From Chondrilla cf. caribensis (Eukaryota; Porifera; Demospongiae; Chondrillida; Chondrillidae), in NCBI GenBank assembly GCA_964020155.1, contig OZ026555.1:3999795-4063794 (forward strand): a stretch of 64,000 bases of DNA, read 5' to 3'. This document shows, piece after piece, positions 12,397 to 23,808 of this stretch (positions are counted from its first letter, which is position 1; the number at the start of each line of letters is the position of its first letter). Below the pieces are notes generated by a model. The model ran no database searches. It was not told the DNA's origin and was given only the letters and a program-made list of their open reading frames with translations. Made by a program: the position numbers and the translations under genes.

Positions 12397-15300
12397 ACAC
12401 ATATACACACACGTACACAAATACAACCATCATCTCATATCTAAATTATGTATGCTATGATAAACAAAGATTGATGGTACAAGTATGTACCACACAATGA
12501 GACTCATAAGTTGTGCTAGTTTGATCATAATAATATGTTGGTAGGGTGTGCTGACAATGCTTGGATTTAGATCGTACAGTACACAGCTATATTCAACCAC
12601 ACATAGAGATGTTTCTATACTATTCAGGGATATTCACAATGACCAATGCAATTACAATTTCATTGGACTCAACAAGTGTGTTCAGATATTTCTGTTTCCA
12701 TGTGGACAGAGTGACCATATGCGGACAATTAGCAGGGAAAGGTCATGGAGCTACAGTTGAAGCATAAAAGCTGGCTTCGGGACTGACTTTACTACTTTGC
12801 CATCATTAGACGTGTGAGATATGCGACTATTAGATATGCCACTACTGTCGGTAGCATTTTGGTTGTTGGTGGCCTTCTCGGTTGCTTCAGCCAATTCTCA
12901 TACGGATCATGTCACAGTTTCCTACCAACCAGGAAGTCCTCGACAGTGTTTTGCAGAGTTTGGAGAGACAGGACTTAGGATCGACGTCTTGCCGGGTAGA
13001 GGATGGGACAACTTGAGAAATGTCGAACAGAGTTCGGTGCTTGCCTACAACTACTCCAAGTGCCACACCACGTACGACGGTGCACACCTCCTTCCGGACC
13101 ACATGTCCGCCATCCCTCTTTTGCAGAGCAAAGTGGATACGCACACAGAAGTCTTCGATCGTATCTCCAACTACACTTCTCTCACCGCAAATTCAATCAA
13201 CAGCGACATCACTGTGTATTCTGTCATCAGCGGTTACTTCTCATCAGAATACGAGTCCTTCAAGCAAAGAGTGGTGAGTCAGCAGTCCGTTAAGGTTAGG
13301 GTACAGCTGCGACATCTTCGCTATAAGATAAGATCTCATCCATCCTCAACCTTGAATCCCGCCTTCAAGCACCGATTGATGCAGATTGCCGCCAGTATTC
13401 AGAGTAACTTAACCGAAATGGCCACTTACCTCTCTCAGCTTCTGGTGAGAGACTACGGGACACACTACACTCACACCACACACGTTGGAGCGGTTCTTGT
13501 CAAAAATGACTTTCTCAGTAGAGATCAAATACAAGATAGGCTGCGAGATAAAGTGAGCATATCGTCGGGAGCACAAGCTGACTTCTTCGGTAAAGTAAAG
13601 CTGGGATTCGAAATATCTTTCAAGCACGAAACAACACAACTGAACGAGTACCGAAAAGCCATCCAGTCAACCAGCATTGAAACATATGGTGGACCTATGT
13701 TCACTACCAACATGACAGTGACCGACTGGGAAGCGGGGGTGGAGTCAGCCATGGTCGCCGTTGATAGGGACGGAGATCCCATCCACTTCTTGATCAATCC
13801 AGATACACTTCCGGAAATCCCTCCATCAACTGTGATCATGGTGGCCCAGTACGTGAAGCAAGCAGCCGACAAGTACTACAGCATAAACACACACAGAGGA
13901 TGTACTGATTTCAGTTCTCCCAATTTTGACTACTTTGCCAACATCGATGACGGCACGTGTAAGGACACTTCCCAAAACTTCACCTTTGGAGGAGTTTACC
14001 AGACGTGCAGGATAACACAGGGTGACAACCTGTGTGGACGACTGGAACAGAAGAATCCACTCACACAGGATTACAGCTGTCCCAGTGGGTACACAGCAAT
14101 CCAACTCATGACCGGGAAAGAGTCTTACACCACCAACAAGCCCAGGTGCTGGAACACGTATAAAAGATGTGGATTTCTGTGGTTGAGTCGCTGTTCAAGT
14201 GGAAGAGCATGTCAGACAGACACGGTGACATCCATAGCCATCTTTGAAACTTTCTGGTGTGCAAAGACCTCCAATGATGCACATAACCACTACTACTTTG
14301 GTGGAATATACACCACAAGTATTCCCAACCCACTGACACGTACTCACGGTTGTCCAAATCATTTCCAATCCCTGAAGTTCACAAGTAAAGGCCACGTGTG
14401 TGTTAGTGGAGACAACGAACTCGGAAGACCACAATCCTTACCATTTGGTGGCTTCCACAGCTGTGATGCCGGGAATCCCCTTACCAAGAGTAAGCAGAGA
14501 CCCTACCCAAAGAGTTGTCCTGAGGGATTCAGCCAACACCTAGCTCTGGTGGATGACGACTGCGAGATAAAGTACTGCCTTCGATCTGGTGCCCTGTCCA
14601 GCATCCTCGAAACACCAATACAGCGTCCACCATACATGGACCTTCCCGATTCGTTCATGAACAAAACCAAAGAATCCTACATCTTCGACATGAATGGTAA
14701 CATATGGGCAAATACCAGAAGCGATAAACAGTGGAGGGTAATTACCCCACAGTCTGCTGACTACGAGACTGCCGTCAATAAATTTGACGAAACTCTCGCC
14801 TTGTCTTCACCACGAAAAGGTGAAGATCTACTTGAACATCCAATAAATGCAGGACTGCTAGGCACGGCTATTGGCGTTGGCTTGTTGGCTCTTCTTCTCA
14901 TTTTCATCTGCTCGGTGGGCAAGTGTGTGTGCTACTGTCGCAAACGAAGAAGACAAAAGAAGCAGAAGGACCTCTTCCGTGCAGAGCACACAGAAGCAGG
15001 AGGCGGAAGGGAGGACCGTGTCTGCACCAAAGACGCTTGCTACGTAAGGCTCGAGTCAGGTGATGATATGGACAAACTGAGCAAACTCAGCAAAGTCTAA
15101 TTTCACCACTAGTACAGAACATAAACACATACACATGTACTGTATACATAAGCATATGTACTTGTGTTTCCCGAAAATGTACACTTAATATTGTTATCAT
15201 AGCATTTAGTGTTCAGGCTGCATTAAGAATGTAACATGCGAACATGTCACTCATCATACACCCCATCATTGCCTAATGTAAAGCATAATAGTGGAATATT

Positions 15301-17973
15301 GGATGTGGTGTGAATAATCTGATAAACTGCATGAATTTGTGATGTCTACTTCAATGTACATTTCAATGCTTCCACATAACAGGAAGTGAGAATCTTTTGT
15401 GACATCTACTTCAATGTACCATAGATATTCGACTAGCGTTTACGTCACAAGTCACGTCATGTGACAAACTCACTAGGTTGTTAGTCACATGACTTGTGAT
15501 GTAACCACCCTAGTCGAATATCTATAAATGTACATTTCAACGCTTCCACATAACAGGAAGTGAGAGTCTTCGCAATCATTTCATTACCTATAGTGCTTCC
15601 CTCCTTCCACTGTATGGTCTTACATCTGTTCATCTTCATTTTCCTGAATGAAACGAAGCATACAGTGTGAGATGTCTTCCTGAACACAGGACATTCAGGG
15701 GACCTTATTATACATAGTGGAACATGCATCACCTCTACACAAAGACCACCTCTACACAAAGACCACCTGTCCTCAGTGACCATTGTTGGACTATCCAATA
15801 TGTCAACTCAACTACAGTAAAGCCCCTCTGTATAAAGACCACCTGCTTCTAGAGACCACCTTTCCCTGGTCCCTCAGGTAGTCTTATATACAGGACCCTC
15901 TGTAATGAAGCTTCATCAAGCTGCCACAACGTAACTGCCAAACCTTTTCATCCACCGCAATTCCCCAGTAGCAAAATAATTCACAATCAGTAATGGACGT
16001 ACAGTATATCCAGTTAATTCAGTTAACTCATTAATTTCTCATATTTTACGAAACAAAATTAATTGTAGTGGGTTAACAAGAATTCACTGTATTATAAAAT
16101 ACATGGTAGCCCCCGGGCTGATAGTCAACTCTGGACAACTGGCTAAGAGCTTCTATCATATAGAATATTGCCACTTTGGGAATCTCAATACACACATAGT
16201 AGCCTCCGGGCTAGTAGTCAGTCATGGATAAACAAGAACTCCTGCCCTATAGTACACTACTATTCTTGGGGCTGTACTACATACATAGTAGCCCCTTGGC
16301 TAATAGACAACCCTAGATAAATGTGGACTCCTGTCCTATAGAACTCTGTCATTCTGGAAGATGTACAGCTGTACTATACACAGTACATATGTAGTAATGA
16401 TACACACAGTTGACTATATACACAGTACAATACATACGTAGTAGTGATACACACAGTCGACTATGTACACAGTACAATACATACGTAGTAGTGATATACA
16501 CAGTCGACTATATACACAGTACAATACATACATAGTAGTGATACACACAGTCGACTATATACACAGTACAATACATATGTAGTAGTGATACACACAGTTG
16601 ACTATATACACAGTACAATACATACATAGTAGTGATACACACAGTCGACTATGTACACAGTACAATACATACGTAGTAGTGATACGCACAGTCAACTACA
16701 TACACAGTACAATACATACGTAGTAGTGATACACACAGTCAACTACATACACAGTACAATACATACGTAGTAGTGATACACACAGTCAACTACATACACA
16801 GTACAATACATACGTAGTAGTGATACACACAGTCAACTATATATACAATAATATAATATATATAATATACTCACGTTTTAATTTCTGTCAAGTTGAAGAG
16901 GTTCCTATCCTCTCTCCTAGGTGGTCGCCCGGTAACATCCGTGCTGGTAGTGATGTCATAGGACTTGGAGAAGATGCCGGAGGAGTGAGGGTTTCTATGG
17001 CAACAAGATGAAAGCAAGCATCCAATACTTCAAACCAAAAGTGGTCAAACCCTCCAATCAGTGGTGGGTGGAACATGGAAATAAAGACCATCAGTCTGAG
17101 ATTGAGACAAGTCAATGTTATGGAGGGAATCGGCACTTTATTGTGATATCTTGTGTCCAAGACAACATGGATGGAGGAATCCCCTAAAACCTATTCCATG
17201 AACATCCCAGTACAACCCCCTATGTACATACATGCACAGTACAGCCAGCGGCACTCACGATCTCTGTGCCAGCAATCTTCCCCTGTTTTGGAAGGACTTG
17301 TCTGCCAACAGCTCTGTCTCCAGGTCTTCCTGGATCATCACCAACTCACTAGTACCTATGGAGAGTAGCAAAAACGCATTCAGTCAATAAAATACGTATG
17401 GCCGAATGGATCTTGCTATGTGAGATTCACTTCCTCACATGGTTCCCATGCAACTGACTATGCCTGCCCCATCCCATAACCTGATCAATGTTTACATACA
17501 GACAATGAGAATATTCAACTTTAGCAGCTGGTTTCAATTTTGATTTCGTTCTTTGCTCCGCATTTTTCTTCTTAAAAACGATTATGCATACAAAATTTAT
17601 TGAAAACAGATTAGTTTTTGGCTCATCCATCATAAAGTACCTTGTCCCCTCCCCACTCCACCCCTCCACACAATACACAATAATTATTGCTTCTTTATGA
17701 GCTGATAGATTATCTATACTGCTTATTAACTTCAAGTTATCCCACCTTACAAAATGTAAGGTAACATGACGCGGTACAGTAGCCACAAATTTACATGCAT
17801 AATGTGCACTTAGTCTAAGTAATAAATCGCATTAACGAGCTAGCGGTACGGGAGGGGCGGAGGACAAATATCTGCTTGGTTCTCTGAAAAAAAACCTAAC
17901 CTGTTTCGTCGTTCGTGATAAATGAGTGCCTCAGGTGGGACAGAAGCACACTGATATCATCATGGAAGGCCAT
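4539..17973 (-). CDS. MAPKAP1: SIN1 / MAPKAP1, TORC2 subunit (17 exons)
   Basis: Exons, all on the minus strand: 17901-17973, 17259-17355, 16875-16994, 15588-15643, 11485-11621, 10984-11043, 9980-10010, 9777-9853, 8103-8169, 7732-7790, 7306-7428, 6922-7018, 6329-6444, 5700-5731, 5370-5448, 5005-5146, 4539-4690. They join in phase into 505 residues (human SIN1 is 522). Family matches include the start MAFHDDISVLLSHLRHSF, ETGTSELVMIQEDLE, CKTIQWKE, NPFFQYCRFDGE, VEDLIGLTLFKYLQ, the acidic CRIM loop RIAEDDGE, KFGFASLGITE, VVDLSTTLESQG (Ras-binding-like domain) and AVGISWDQVDIRP (PH domain). CRIM spans about 150-275 and PH about 372-475. SIN1 scaffolds TORC2, recruits AKT/SGK substrates and binds membrane lipids. 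Intron 5 appears to be GC-AG. The exon 11 acceptor and the final exon are the least certain. A complete MPEG1-like gene lies antisense in intron 4. Confidence 0.93.
4691..5004. repeat. Microsatellite-built intron 16 of SIN1
   Basis: Nearly the whole 314-bp intron consists of TG/CA dinucleotide runs, TGCA words and GCGTGC variants. The acceptor AG follows the CA array after a few bases. Confidence 0.85.
5998..6200. repeat. (GT)n compound microsatellite in SIN1 intron 13
   Basis: Interrupted GT runs with GTAC and GCGT variants. Confidence 0.9.
6737..6942. repeat. (CA)n microsatellite abutting SIN1 exon 12
   Basis: CA repeat, GT on the gene's sense strand, directly following exon 12. The best donor for exon 12 (at 6921/6920) is the first GT of this array. 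Confidence 0.9.
7070..7305. repeat. Degenerate CATCACA-type tandem repeat
   Basis: Roughly 230 bp of loosely repeated catcacac/ccatcac words in SIN1 intron 11. No coding sense is visible. Confidence 0.75.
7816..7915. repeat. (GT)n microsatellite with CG steps
   Basis: GT run interrupted by gcgtgcgcgc and gcgtgcgtgc blocks in SIN1 intron 9. Confidence 0.9.
8378..8650. repeat. 17-bp minisatellite
   Basis: About 15 copies of a unit close to tttgtgtacaggtggtc, with gcaca-for-gtaca variants, in SIN1 intron 8. Because 17 is not a multiple of 3, it opens long spurious frames in several registers on both strands. Confidence 0.93.
9138..9316. mobile_element. MITE family 2 (pogo-like, TIR starts CAGTGAATTCTC)
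   Basis: The ends are inverted: cgaattctcattaatctgcc at the left and ttaatgagaattcactg at the right. Internal words (ggtggattaactggata, attggtactgggaa) recur in the other family-2 copies. No coding capacity. Confidence 0.85.
9563..9737 (+). mobile_element. MITE family 1, 175 bp, TA-flanked
   Basis: Starts cagtggaacctctctatt and ends with its inverse, aatagagaggttccactg, flanked by TA on both sides. TA target duplication and a CAGT terminus fit a pogo/Tigger-type (Tc1-mariner superfamily) non-autonomous element. Confidence 0.9.
10073..10247 (-). mobile_element. MITE family 1, 175 bp, inverted copy
   Basis: Same element as 9563-9737 in the opposite orientation, about 340 bp away in SIN1 intron 6. 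Same 175-bp length and TA flanks. Confidence 0.9.
11707..11844. mobile_element. 138-bp MITE with 9-bp target-site duplication
   Basis: Termini ggacgcatttaaaacac and gtgttttaaaggcgtcc are inverted repeats with one mismatch. The interior is itself a near-palindrome (ggaataacggaatag ... ctattctgtattcc). The element is flanked by acagtaaag on both sides (11698-11706 and 11845-11853). A 9-bp duplication points to a Mutator-like or related element rather than Tc1-mariner. Confidence 0.85.
11884..12225. repeat. 22-bp minisatellite
   Basis: About 15 nearly identical copies of cataggctggaggaacagta plus aa, with cagtaaa/caataaa variants, in SIN1 intron 4 just upstream of the nested MPEG1-like gene. 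Confidence 0.95.
12311..12410. repeat. (CA)n microsatellite
   Basis: About 100 bp of CA repeat with two GCAC interruptions, about 410 bp before the MPEG1-like start codon. Confidence 0.95.
12763..12769 (+). promoter_or_regulatory. TATA-like element before the MPEG1-like gene
   Basis: The string cataaaag lies about 55 bp upstream of the ATG at 12821, compatible with a short 5' leader for this intronless gene. Assigned by position only. Confidence 0.35.
12821..15100 (+). CDS. MPEG1: MPEG1 / perforin-2-like MACPF protein, intronless, nested in SIN1 intron 4
   Basis: 759 residues in one exon. A signal peptide (LLSVAFWLLVAFSVASA, about 8-25) is followed by the MACPF pore-forming domain, about 30-350, with the signature YGTHY at 212-216. 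A Cys-rich middle region starts at about 360, with DFSSPNFDYFANIDDGTC and repeated FGG...C blocks, as in the perforin-2 second domain. A transmembrane segment (LGTAIGVGLLALLLIFICSV, about 680-700) follows, then a basic KRRRQKK cytosolic tail. Perforin-2 proteins sit in endosomal or phagosomal membranes and perforate engulfed bacteria after acid activation. The coding region is also intronless in vertebrate MPEG1, as I recall. The gene is read antisense to SIN1 with no splice conflict. A TATA-like motif lies close upstream. Confidence 0.93.
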   Translation: MRLLDMPLLSVAFWLLVAFSVASANSHTDHVTVSYQPGSPRQCFAEFGETGLRIDVLPGRGWDNLRNVEQSSVLAYNYSKCHTTYDGAHLLPDHMSAIPLLQSKVDTHTEVFDRISNYTSLTANSINSDITVYSVISGYFSSEYESFKQRVVSQQSVKVRVQLRHLRYKIRSHPSSTLNPAFKHRLMQIAASIQSNLTEMATYLSQLLVRDYGTHYTHTTHVGAVLVKNDFLSRDQIQDRLRDKVSISSGAQADFFGKVKLGFEISFKHETTQLNEYRKAIQSTSIETYGGPMFTTNMTVTDWEAGVESAMVAVDRDGDPIHFLINPDTLPEIPPSTVIMVAQYVKQAADKYYSINTHRGCTDFSSPNFDYFANIDDGTCKDTSQNFTFGGVYQTCRITQGDNLCGRLEQKNPLTQDYSCPSGYTAIQLMTGKESYTTNKPRCWNTYKRCGFLWLSRCSSGRACQTDTVTSIAIFETFWCAKTSNDAHNHYYFGGIYTTSIPNPLTRTHGCPNHFQSLKFTSKGHVCVSGDNELGRPQSLPFGGFHSCDAGNPLTKSKQRPYPKSCPEGFSQHLALVDDDCEIKYCLRSGALSSILETPIQRPPYMDLPDSFMNKTKESYIFDMNGNIWANTRSDKQWRVITPQSADYETAVNKFDETLALSSPRKGEDLLEHPINAGLLGTAIGVGLLALLLIFICSVGKCVCYCRKRRRQKKQKDLFRAEHTEAGGGREDRVCTKDACYVRLESGDDMDKLSKLSKV
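15421..15525. mobile_element. 105-bp palindromic MITE inserted in a tandem duplication
   Basis: Ends atagatattcgactag and ctagtcgaatatctat are perfect inverse complements. Inner tcacaagtcacgtcatgtga words continue the hairpin. It sits inside the second copy of a duplicated 60-bp segment (15352-15397 resembles 15527-15571), with atgtac on both sides as a possible target duplication. Confidence 0.85.
15930..16089. mobile_element. MITE family 2, degraded copy
   Basis: Contains ttttcatccaccgcaattcc, ccagttaattcagttaac and the terminal ggttaacaagaattcactg typical of family 2. The other end is eroded. Confidence 0.6.
16105..16370. repeat. Degenerate tandem repeat, about 85-90 bp by 3
   Basis: Three diverged copies, each with tagtagcc, a gggcta/tggcta core, a sequence close to ggataaa and ctcctg(t/c)cctata. 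Located in SIN1 intron 3. Confidence 0.6.
16385..16840. repeat. 47-bp minisatellite
   Basis: About 9.6 copies. The word gtagtagtgata recurs every 47 bp (16438, 16485, 16532 and so on), linked by cacagtcgacta and cacagtacaatacatac. Located just 3' of SIN1 exon 3. Confidence 0.93.
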
Positions 17974-18245
17974 TTCAACGTTAGAGTCCCAGGAGACGGA
18001 ACGAGGCTCTCAAAATCCTCGTTAATGTACGTACAAAGCCTCGATCCTGCAGGATCTGGTAGTATAAACAAAATGGCGGAAGTCGATAATGAGATTCATG
18101 AGTCAACACCAGTTTATGATAAATAAGTCTCGAAATGTTCGACTTCCAAAGTTGATTGGACGCCATTTTTGAAGACTATTACAACGATACCATCTCCTTT
18201 TCTTTAAACTGAGGGCGTCTTCGGGCCATCACGTACGTTGTGGCA
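17974..18245. promoter_or_regulatory. Bidirectional promoter region, SIN1 (-) and MTMR14 (+)
   Basis: Only 272 bp separate the two divergent start codons, so both genes must initiate in this interval, or with short leaders overlapping it. No TATA box is obvious. The segment is less repeat-rich than its surroundings. Confidence 0.7.
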
Positions 18246-18624
18246 ATGGCCACAGGTTTCAGTAGCGACGAAAGAAGTCGGGTTATGGACGGAATCCTCA
18301 TCACCGAAGAAGATGTTTGGGACGGAGACGCTGAAGAGGATTATCTCTGGAACAACCCTGATTCTCTCGTGACCCGATCTTGCTTGAACGAACTACTGGA
18401 GTGGTTTAGTTCTGAAAGCTACAAGACGTCTAATCACGAAAGAAAGGTAGAATATATTTGTTCCTTACTTCAGTATATCCTGCATCCGTTAGAGTCTCCG
18501 AACATCTGTATATACACACAATTCACTTGATGACCGTTTTGACCGCCATATCACTGATATGTGACCAATACCCACTCGGGTACTTGAATGTAGTATACGT
18601 GTTACTGTGTGTGTGTGTCTGTGC

Positions 18625-18687
<63 letters not shown>

Positions 18688-19165
18688 CATAATATGTGTT
18701 TATACACTCATACATCAGTACACTGCCTTGACTGTAAGTACGTCTAGATACATATTATCCAAAAACTCGTGTCAGTACAATCACTCATGTATGTAATTGG
18801 TACCTGGTTGTTCCAAAGTCTAAAATTGCACATGTGATCTTGATAATTACGTATGTATGTTTGCATGTATGCGTGTGCATGTACATACATGTGTGCATGT
18901 TGGATTGATGTATTCTGTTCCCAATTTGCTCATTACTCGTCAATTGGTTGTTTATTTGTTACTTAGCTGTTCTTTCTTGCAAATATTTAGGTTTGTGTGA
19001 ATGCATGTACAGTTATGTGTGTACAATGTCAAGTGTGTACATACTGTTTGTATAGTACTGTACATGATATTGTACATACATACTTATGTATGTATGTCAT
19101 GATTGTATTGTGGTTTTATGTTACTGTGTATGGCAGATATGCATGCTGTGTGTGTTCTGCTGAGC

Positions 19166-19200
<35 letters not shown>

Positions 19201-19224
19201 TGAACTATGTGTGTGTGTGTGCTG

Positions 19225-19286
<62 letters not shown>

Positions 19287-22200
19287 TGTACATATATATG
19301 TGCTGTTTGTGCTGTGTGTTGTTGTCTTAGTGCTGTTTGTATTCATGTGTGGCTATAATAATCGTAATAATAGAAATGAAACATTTACACATCTAAGAGT
19401 TTACCTGTGTACCAGGTTTCAAGGTTTCATTGAAGAGGATGCTGAATTGTGTAATGTTGCCAACTCAGCTTCAGCCCTATTAGCATTGTGTGTGTGTGTT
19501 TGATATTTGTACAGTTTCTTAATGTAATATCTGCGTGTAGGTGTATGTACATACGTAAATAGGCACATATGTACAGTAAGGTGTTTACGAGTGCATAAAC
19601 ATGTACTTACATATGTACATATGTTGGGTGTGTGTGGATATTCATATTATATGTAATGTACGTATGTGCACATACGTACATACGTACATGTGTTTGTGTG
19701 AACGACAGGTTTGTGTTTGTGTTTGTATGCTGTGTTGTTGATATTGCGTGATAAGCACTTACTGCGAGTAAGTATGTGTATGTGCACTTTAGATAGGGCT
19801 TGTCTCCGCCCATTGCACATTTGGAACGTTTTGACCATTTTCGGTAGCAAAAATGACAACAATTCGCCACTCTAGACATTTTGTTGGCTTCAGCCACAGT
19901 ATGCAGCAGGTCTGTGTGTACTGGTGACTCTACAACACACCTACGCACATGGGCATAATGTGTGCATGTAGATTGTGTACTATATCCATTGGTGTATACG
20001 TATAGTGTTGGAAGTCTGCTGTACTTCTCGGATCGATGATCTGTGTTCAGAAGTCTATTGAGTACTCAATGGGGTGGAGTCTCGTGGTAATAAAGAGGGA
20101 GTGGATTCCTGTTCCACTGAATTACGCACTGTGATTAATTGATTTGCTTGCATCACTAAAGATATTGAAAATTAATTGATTAATTGATTACTTGATTAAT
20201 ACTTGTCCCATCGCTAGTATATATAGGCATACTGTGTACATATAAAATAAATACATGTACATACGTACGTACATGTATGGTACATATACCTATGTATTAC
20301 GTACATACGGGATTAGATCATGAAGTCTCTCATCACTTACCACTTACAGAGTGAGATCATTATGAAGAGATGTATTCTGTTATTCAGCAAAGACTATGAA
20401 TCTCAGGTAAATCATAAGTACATTGTTGTGTGTATGAATGGATTGATTGACGTATTGATGGTATACGTGCCAGTGAGGGGAGATACTGATATTCCAATAA
20501 CTCATTGTTTAAACAACTAATGGCCTATACCAATAATTATTATCAACTGATATTGGAATTATATTGCTCAGTGATTTCTTAACGGTTCTCAAACATTTCA
20601 TAATCAAATGAGTACTATTCATACTTACATATGTGTACTGCATTGGAATCATGGGACAACTCTTATGTGGGCAATACTACTAGTTAGTGTTTGTTACCAG
20701 ATTTGCCACCAATCAGAGAGAGTTTATTCTAACTGCTGGTACTGATATCAACTCATACTCTAATGTCAGCAGTGGTACCAACATTCATCCGATATCGATA
20801 CAGTACTAGTATGTATGTAAAGATGGACGGATGTGTACATATGAATGATATTGATGTAGGGTTGTACATACATACGTACATACATACAGTATGTGTGGAT
20901 GTATTTATGTACATATGTATGTATGAATGTCCTTTTACGGGTTATACATAAGTCGCGACTTTCATGCTTAAAACGAACACTATACAATGGATGAGAGTTG
21001 TACACCGGATGCGACTTATATAACGGATATGAGTCATGTGACCGGATATGAGTCATGTGACAAATCAGGCTATGAATAATAATGAGTTCATTGGTGGGTA
21101 CAGGAAACTACAAGTTAGTGATAATGTCCGGAGTGAAGCGATGAAGCTATGAAGCCAAATTTAAGCTTCAGGTGATAGCGTTAGCTGAAAATAAAGGTAA
21201 TAGGGCAGCAAGTCGTGAATTTTCAGTCAGTGAAAAAATCGTGAGAGATTGGAGGAAACAGAAATCAAAACTCGAAAAATACCTAATGTTTATTGGGTCA
21301 TAGCTTTCATGACTAATAATATATGCTTTGGATTAATGGTGCGACTTATAACCCGTAAAACGCATTGTGTACATATGTATTATACGTCTCCTCATTCATC
21401 TCAGACCATCCAGAACACCAATGGTGCACTGTGCAACCACTATCCATCCGAGATCATAGTACTCAGAAGTGAAAAAGGAAGACAATTACCTCAACAGTGA
21501 GCACACATACTGCACTTTAGAGCACTGTAAGGAGAGGAGGAGTCTCAGATGTGGAATAGCTGTGTGTGTATGGTGGAACCTCTTTTATGGCTGACATATT
21601 GGAACTATCCGATTTGTTCGCTGTAGGGAGATTGTCCAACCTTCTGTGGTACCGACTGTACCTCACGTACATACGTATGTACACCATGCATGTGCCTATA
21701 TATGTATAGAGACAGTACGTATGTATGTACCTACGTATGTGTGTGTGTGCTGTAGATACAGTATGTACCTATCTCGTTTATACCTATATACGTACATACG
21801 TATTTATACATATGTATCTACATGTGTGTATTGTAGAACTGTGTGTGTATTGTATATGTATGAGTACATATCACATGTATGTGCCTATGTATGTACGTAC
21901 ATACAATACAATAGCTTATATCCAAGTTTACATACAGTGTGTTTGTCATCGACATTGAATCTGTTTCTTTTTGCTCTTTCCCCCCTACCCAGTCCTCCTG
22001 GTTTCAATGACATGGAGTTATTGAGAGAAATGTTTGCCTCATCTCGAACAGCACGATGTCGGTCTAGGTTTGTCGTACCGGTGATTCTCCTCAATGACCA
22101 CACCCACATCTGCCGATCTGCCACTTTGTCAACGTATGCTGAATTGTGTGGTCGTCAAGGATACGATTGGTTGTCAAGTGAGCTAATTAGTTCAATGTTT

Positions 22201-22918
22201 ATTTTCTGCCCTGCTAACCACAGTATGTGATAAGAATTATAATTAGCATCAATTTACATAGCATTCCTTCCTATAATAGAAGAGTACATGTTCTTTCTGT
22301 ATAACAGCCCAGTACGCATTGGATTCCTCTGTATAACAGCCCAGTACGCATTGGATCCCTCTGTATAACAGCCCAGTACACATTGGATTCCTCTGTATAA
22401 CACTCCAATACACATTGGATTCCTCTGTATAACACTCCAATACACATTGGATTCCTCTGTATAACTGTCCAGTACACATTGAATCCCTTTGTATAACAGT
22501 ACATACTCGTAGTCTGTAGTGTCTATCTGTGTTGCAGTACAAGCAATATGTACTCACATGTTTGCTCTAACAGGCATGTGGTCTTATGGACAAGTTCAGA
22601 ATAGTTCCAACGGTGAGCTAACATCACAGAACCTGGAGAAGGACACTAACACTAATGGACATAGTGAACTGGATGATCAACCAACTTCAGATAGTGATGT
22701 GTACGTACCTACGTATGGTGTGCATGTGTGTGTGTGTGTGTGTGTGCGTGTGTGTGTATGTGTGTGCGTGTGTGACCGCATTTGTGTGTGTGTGTGCATA
22801 CGTGACCGTGTTTGTGTGTGTGTGTGTGTGCATGCGTGACCGCGTTTGTGTGGTGTGTGCATGCGTGATCGCATTTGTGTGATGTGTGTGTGTGTTGTGT
22901 GTACGTGCGGTTGTGTGT

Positions 22919-22963
<45 letters not shown>

Positions 22964-23740
22964 TGCGTGTGTGTGTGTGTGTGTGTGTGTCGATCACATG
23001 TACTGTGTATACCTACGTACCTACGTCACACAGTACATATTGTGTGTACATATTGCTGACTATATATTTTGTGTCTACTTATGTGTATACATACGTACAT
23101 ACGTGCGTATGTACTTATACGTATATATACATATACGTATGTGTGTGTACAAGTTCATGTATTATTGTGCATAATATTATATGCACCACAATGTCATATT
23201 GTTATTAGCATAGCATTGTACCGTACGTATCCAGAAATATTGGCAGTGATTTAAATTTGGTGATTTAGCGGTCACGGACATAACTGCCAAATTAATATTT
23301 GTCAGTCAACATTTGCGTTTTAACATTATCAACACTCATTGTGGTAAACCGTCAAATTTAAATTCCGCCAATAATGCATTGGGTCAGATTTTGGGCAAAT
23401 CGCCAAATTTTATGACCGCCAATATTTCCGGATATACGGTACGTACACCACTTGTTATCACTAATACGTATGTTTGTCCTTACATACCTTTGTTGGTGCA
23501 TGGAATGTATCATGTTCCCCTTGTATGTAGCGTTACTGCCCCTTCTACCACAGTGTGTGTATAGCGTTGTAATGTGCATCCTGCCATCCCATAGTGAGAA
23601 TGACCGAATGACCAAGACTCGTCTGGAGGATGTTAAGCTGCTGAAATCTCTCAAAATCTCATTAATATCAGACCTAATGGTCGAAAATAAAAAGACAAAG
23701 TATTTTTTAACGTACGTACATATGTAATCACACACATACT

Positions 23741-23808
<68 letters not shown>

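Noticed and set aside
13409..14434. Antisense open frames within the MPEG1-like gene
   Set aside because: Shadow frames of a clearly coding exon with conserved MACPF motifs on the + strand.
18240..18245. MTMR14 start at 18240
   Set aside because: The codon is GTG. The ATG two codons downstream at 18246 is the natural start.
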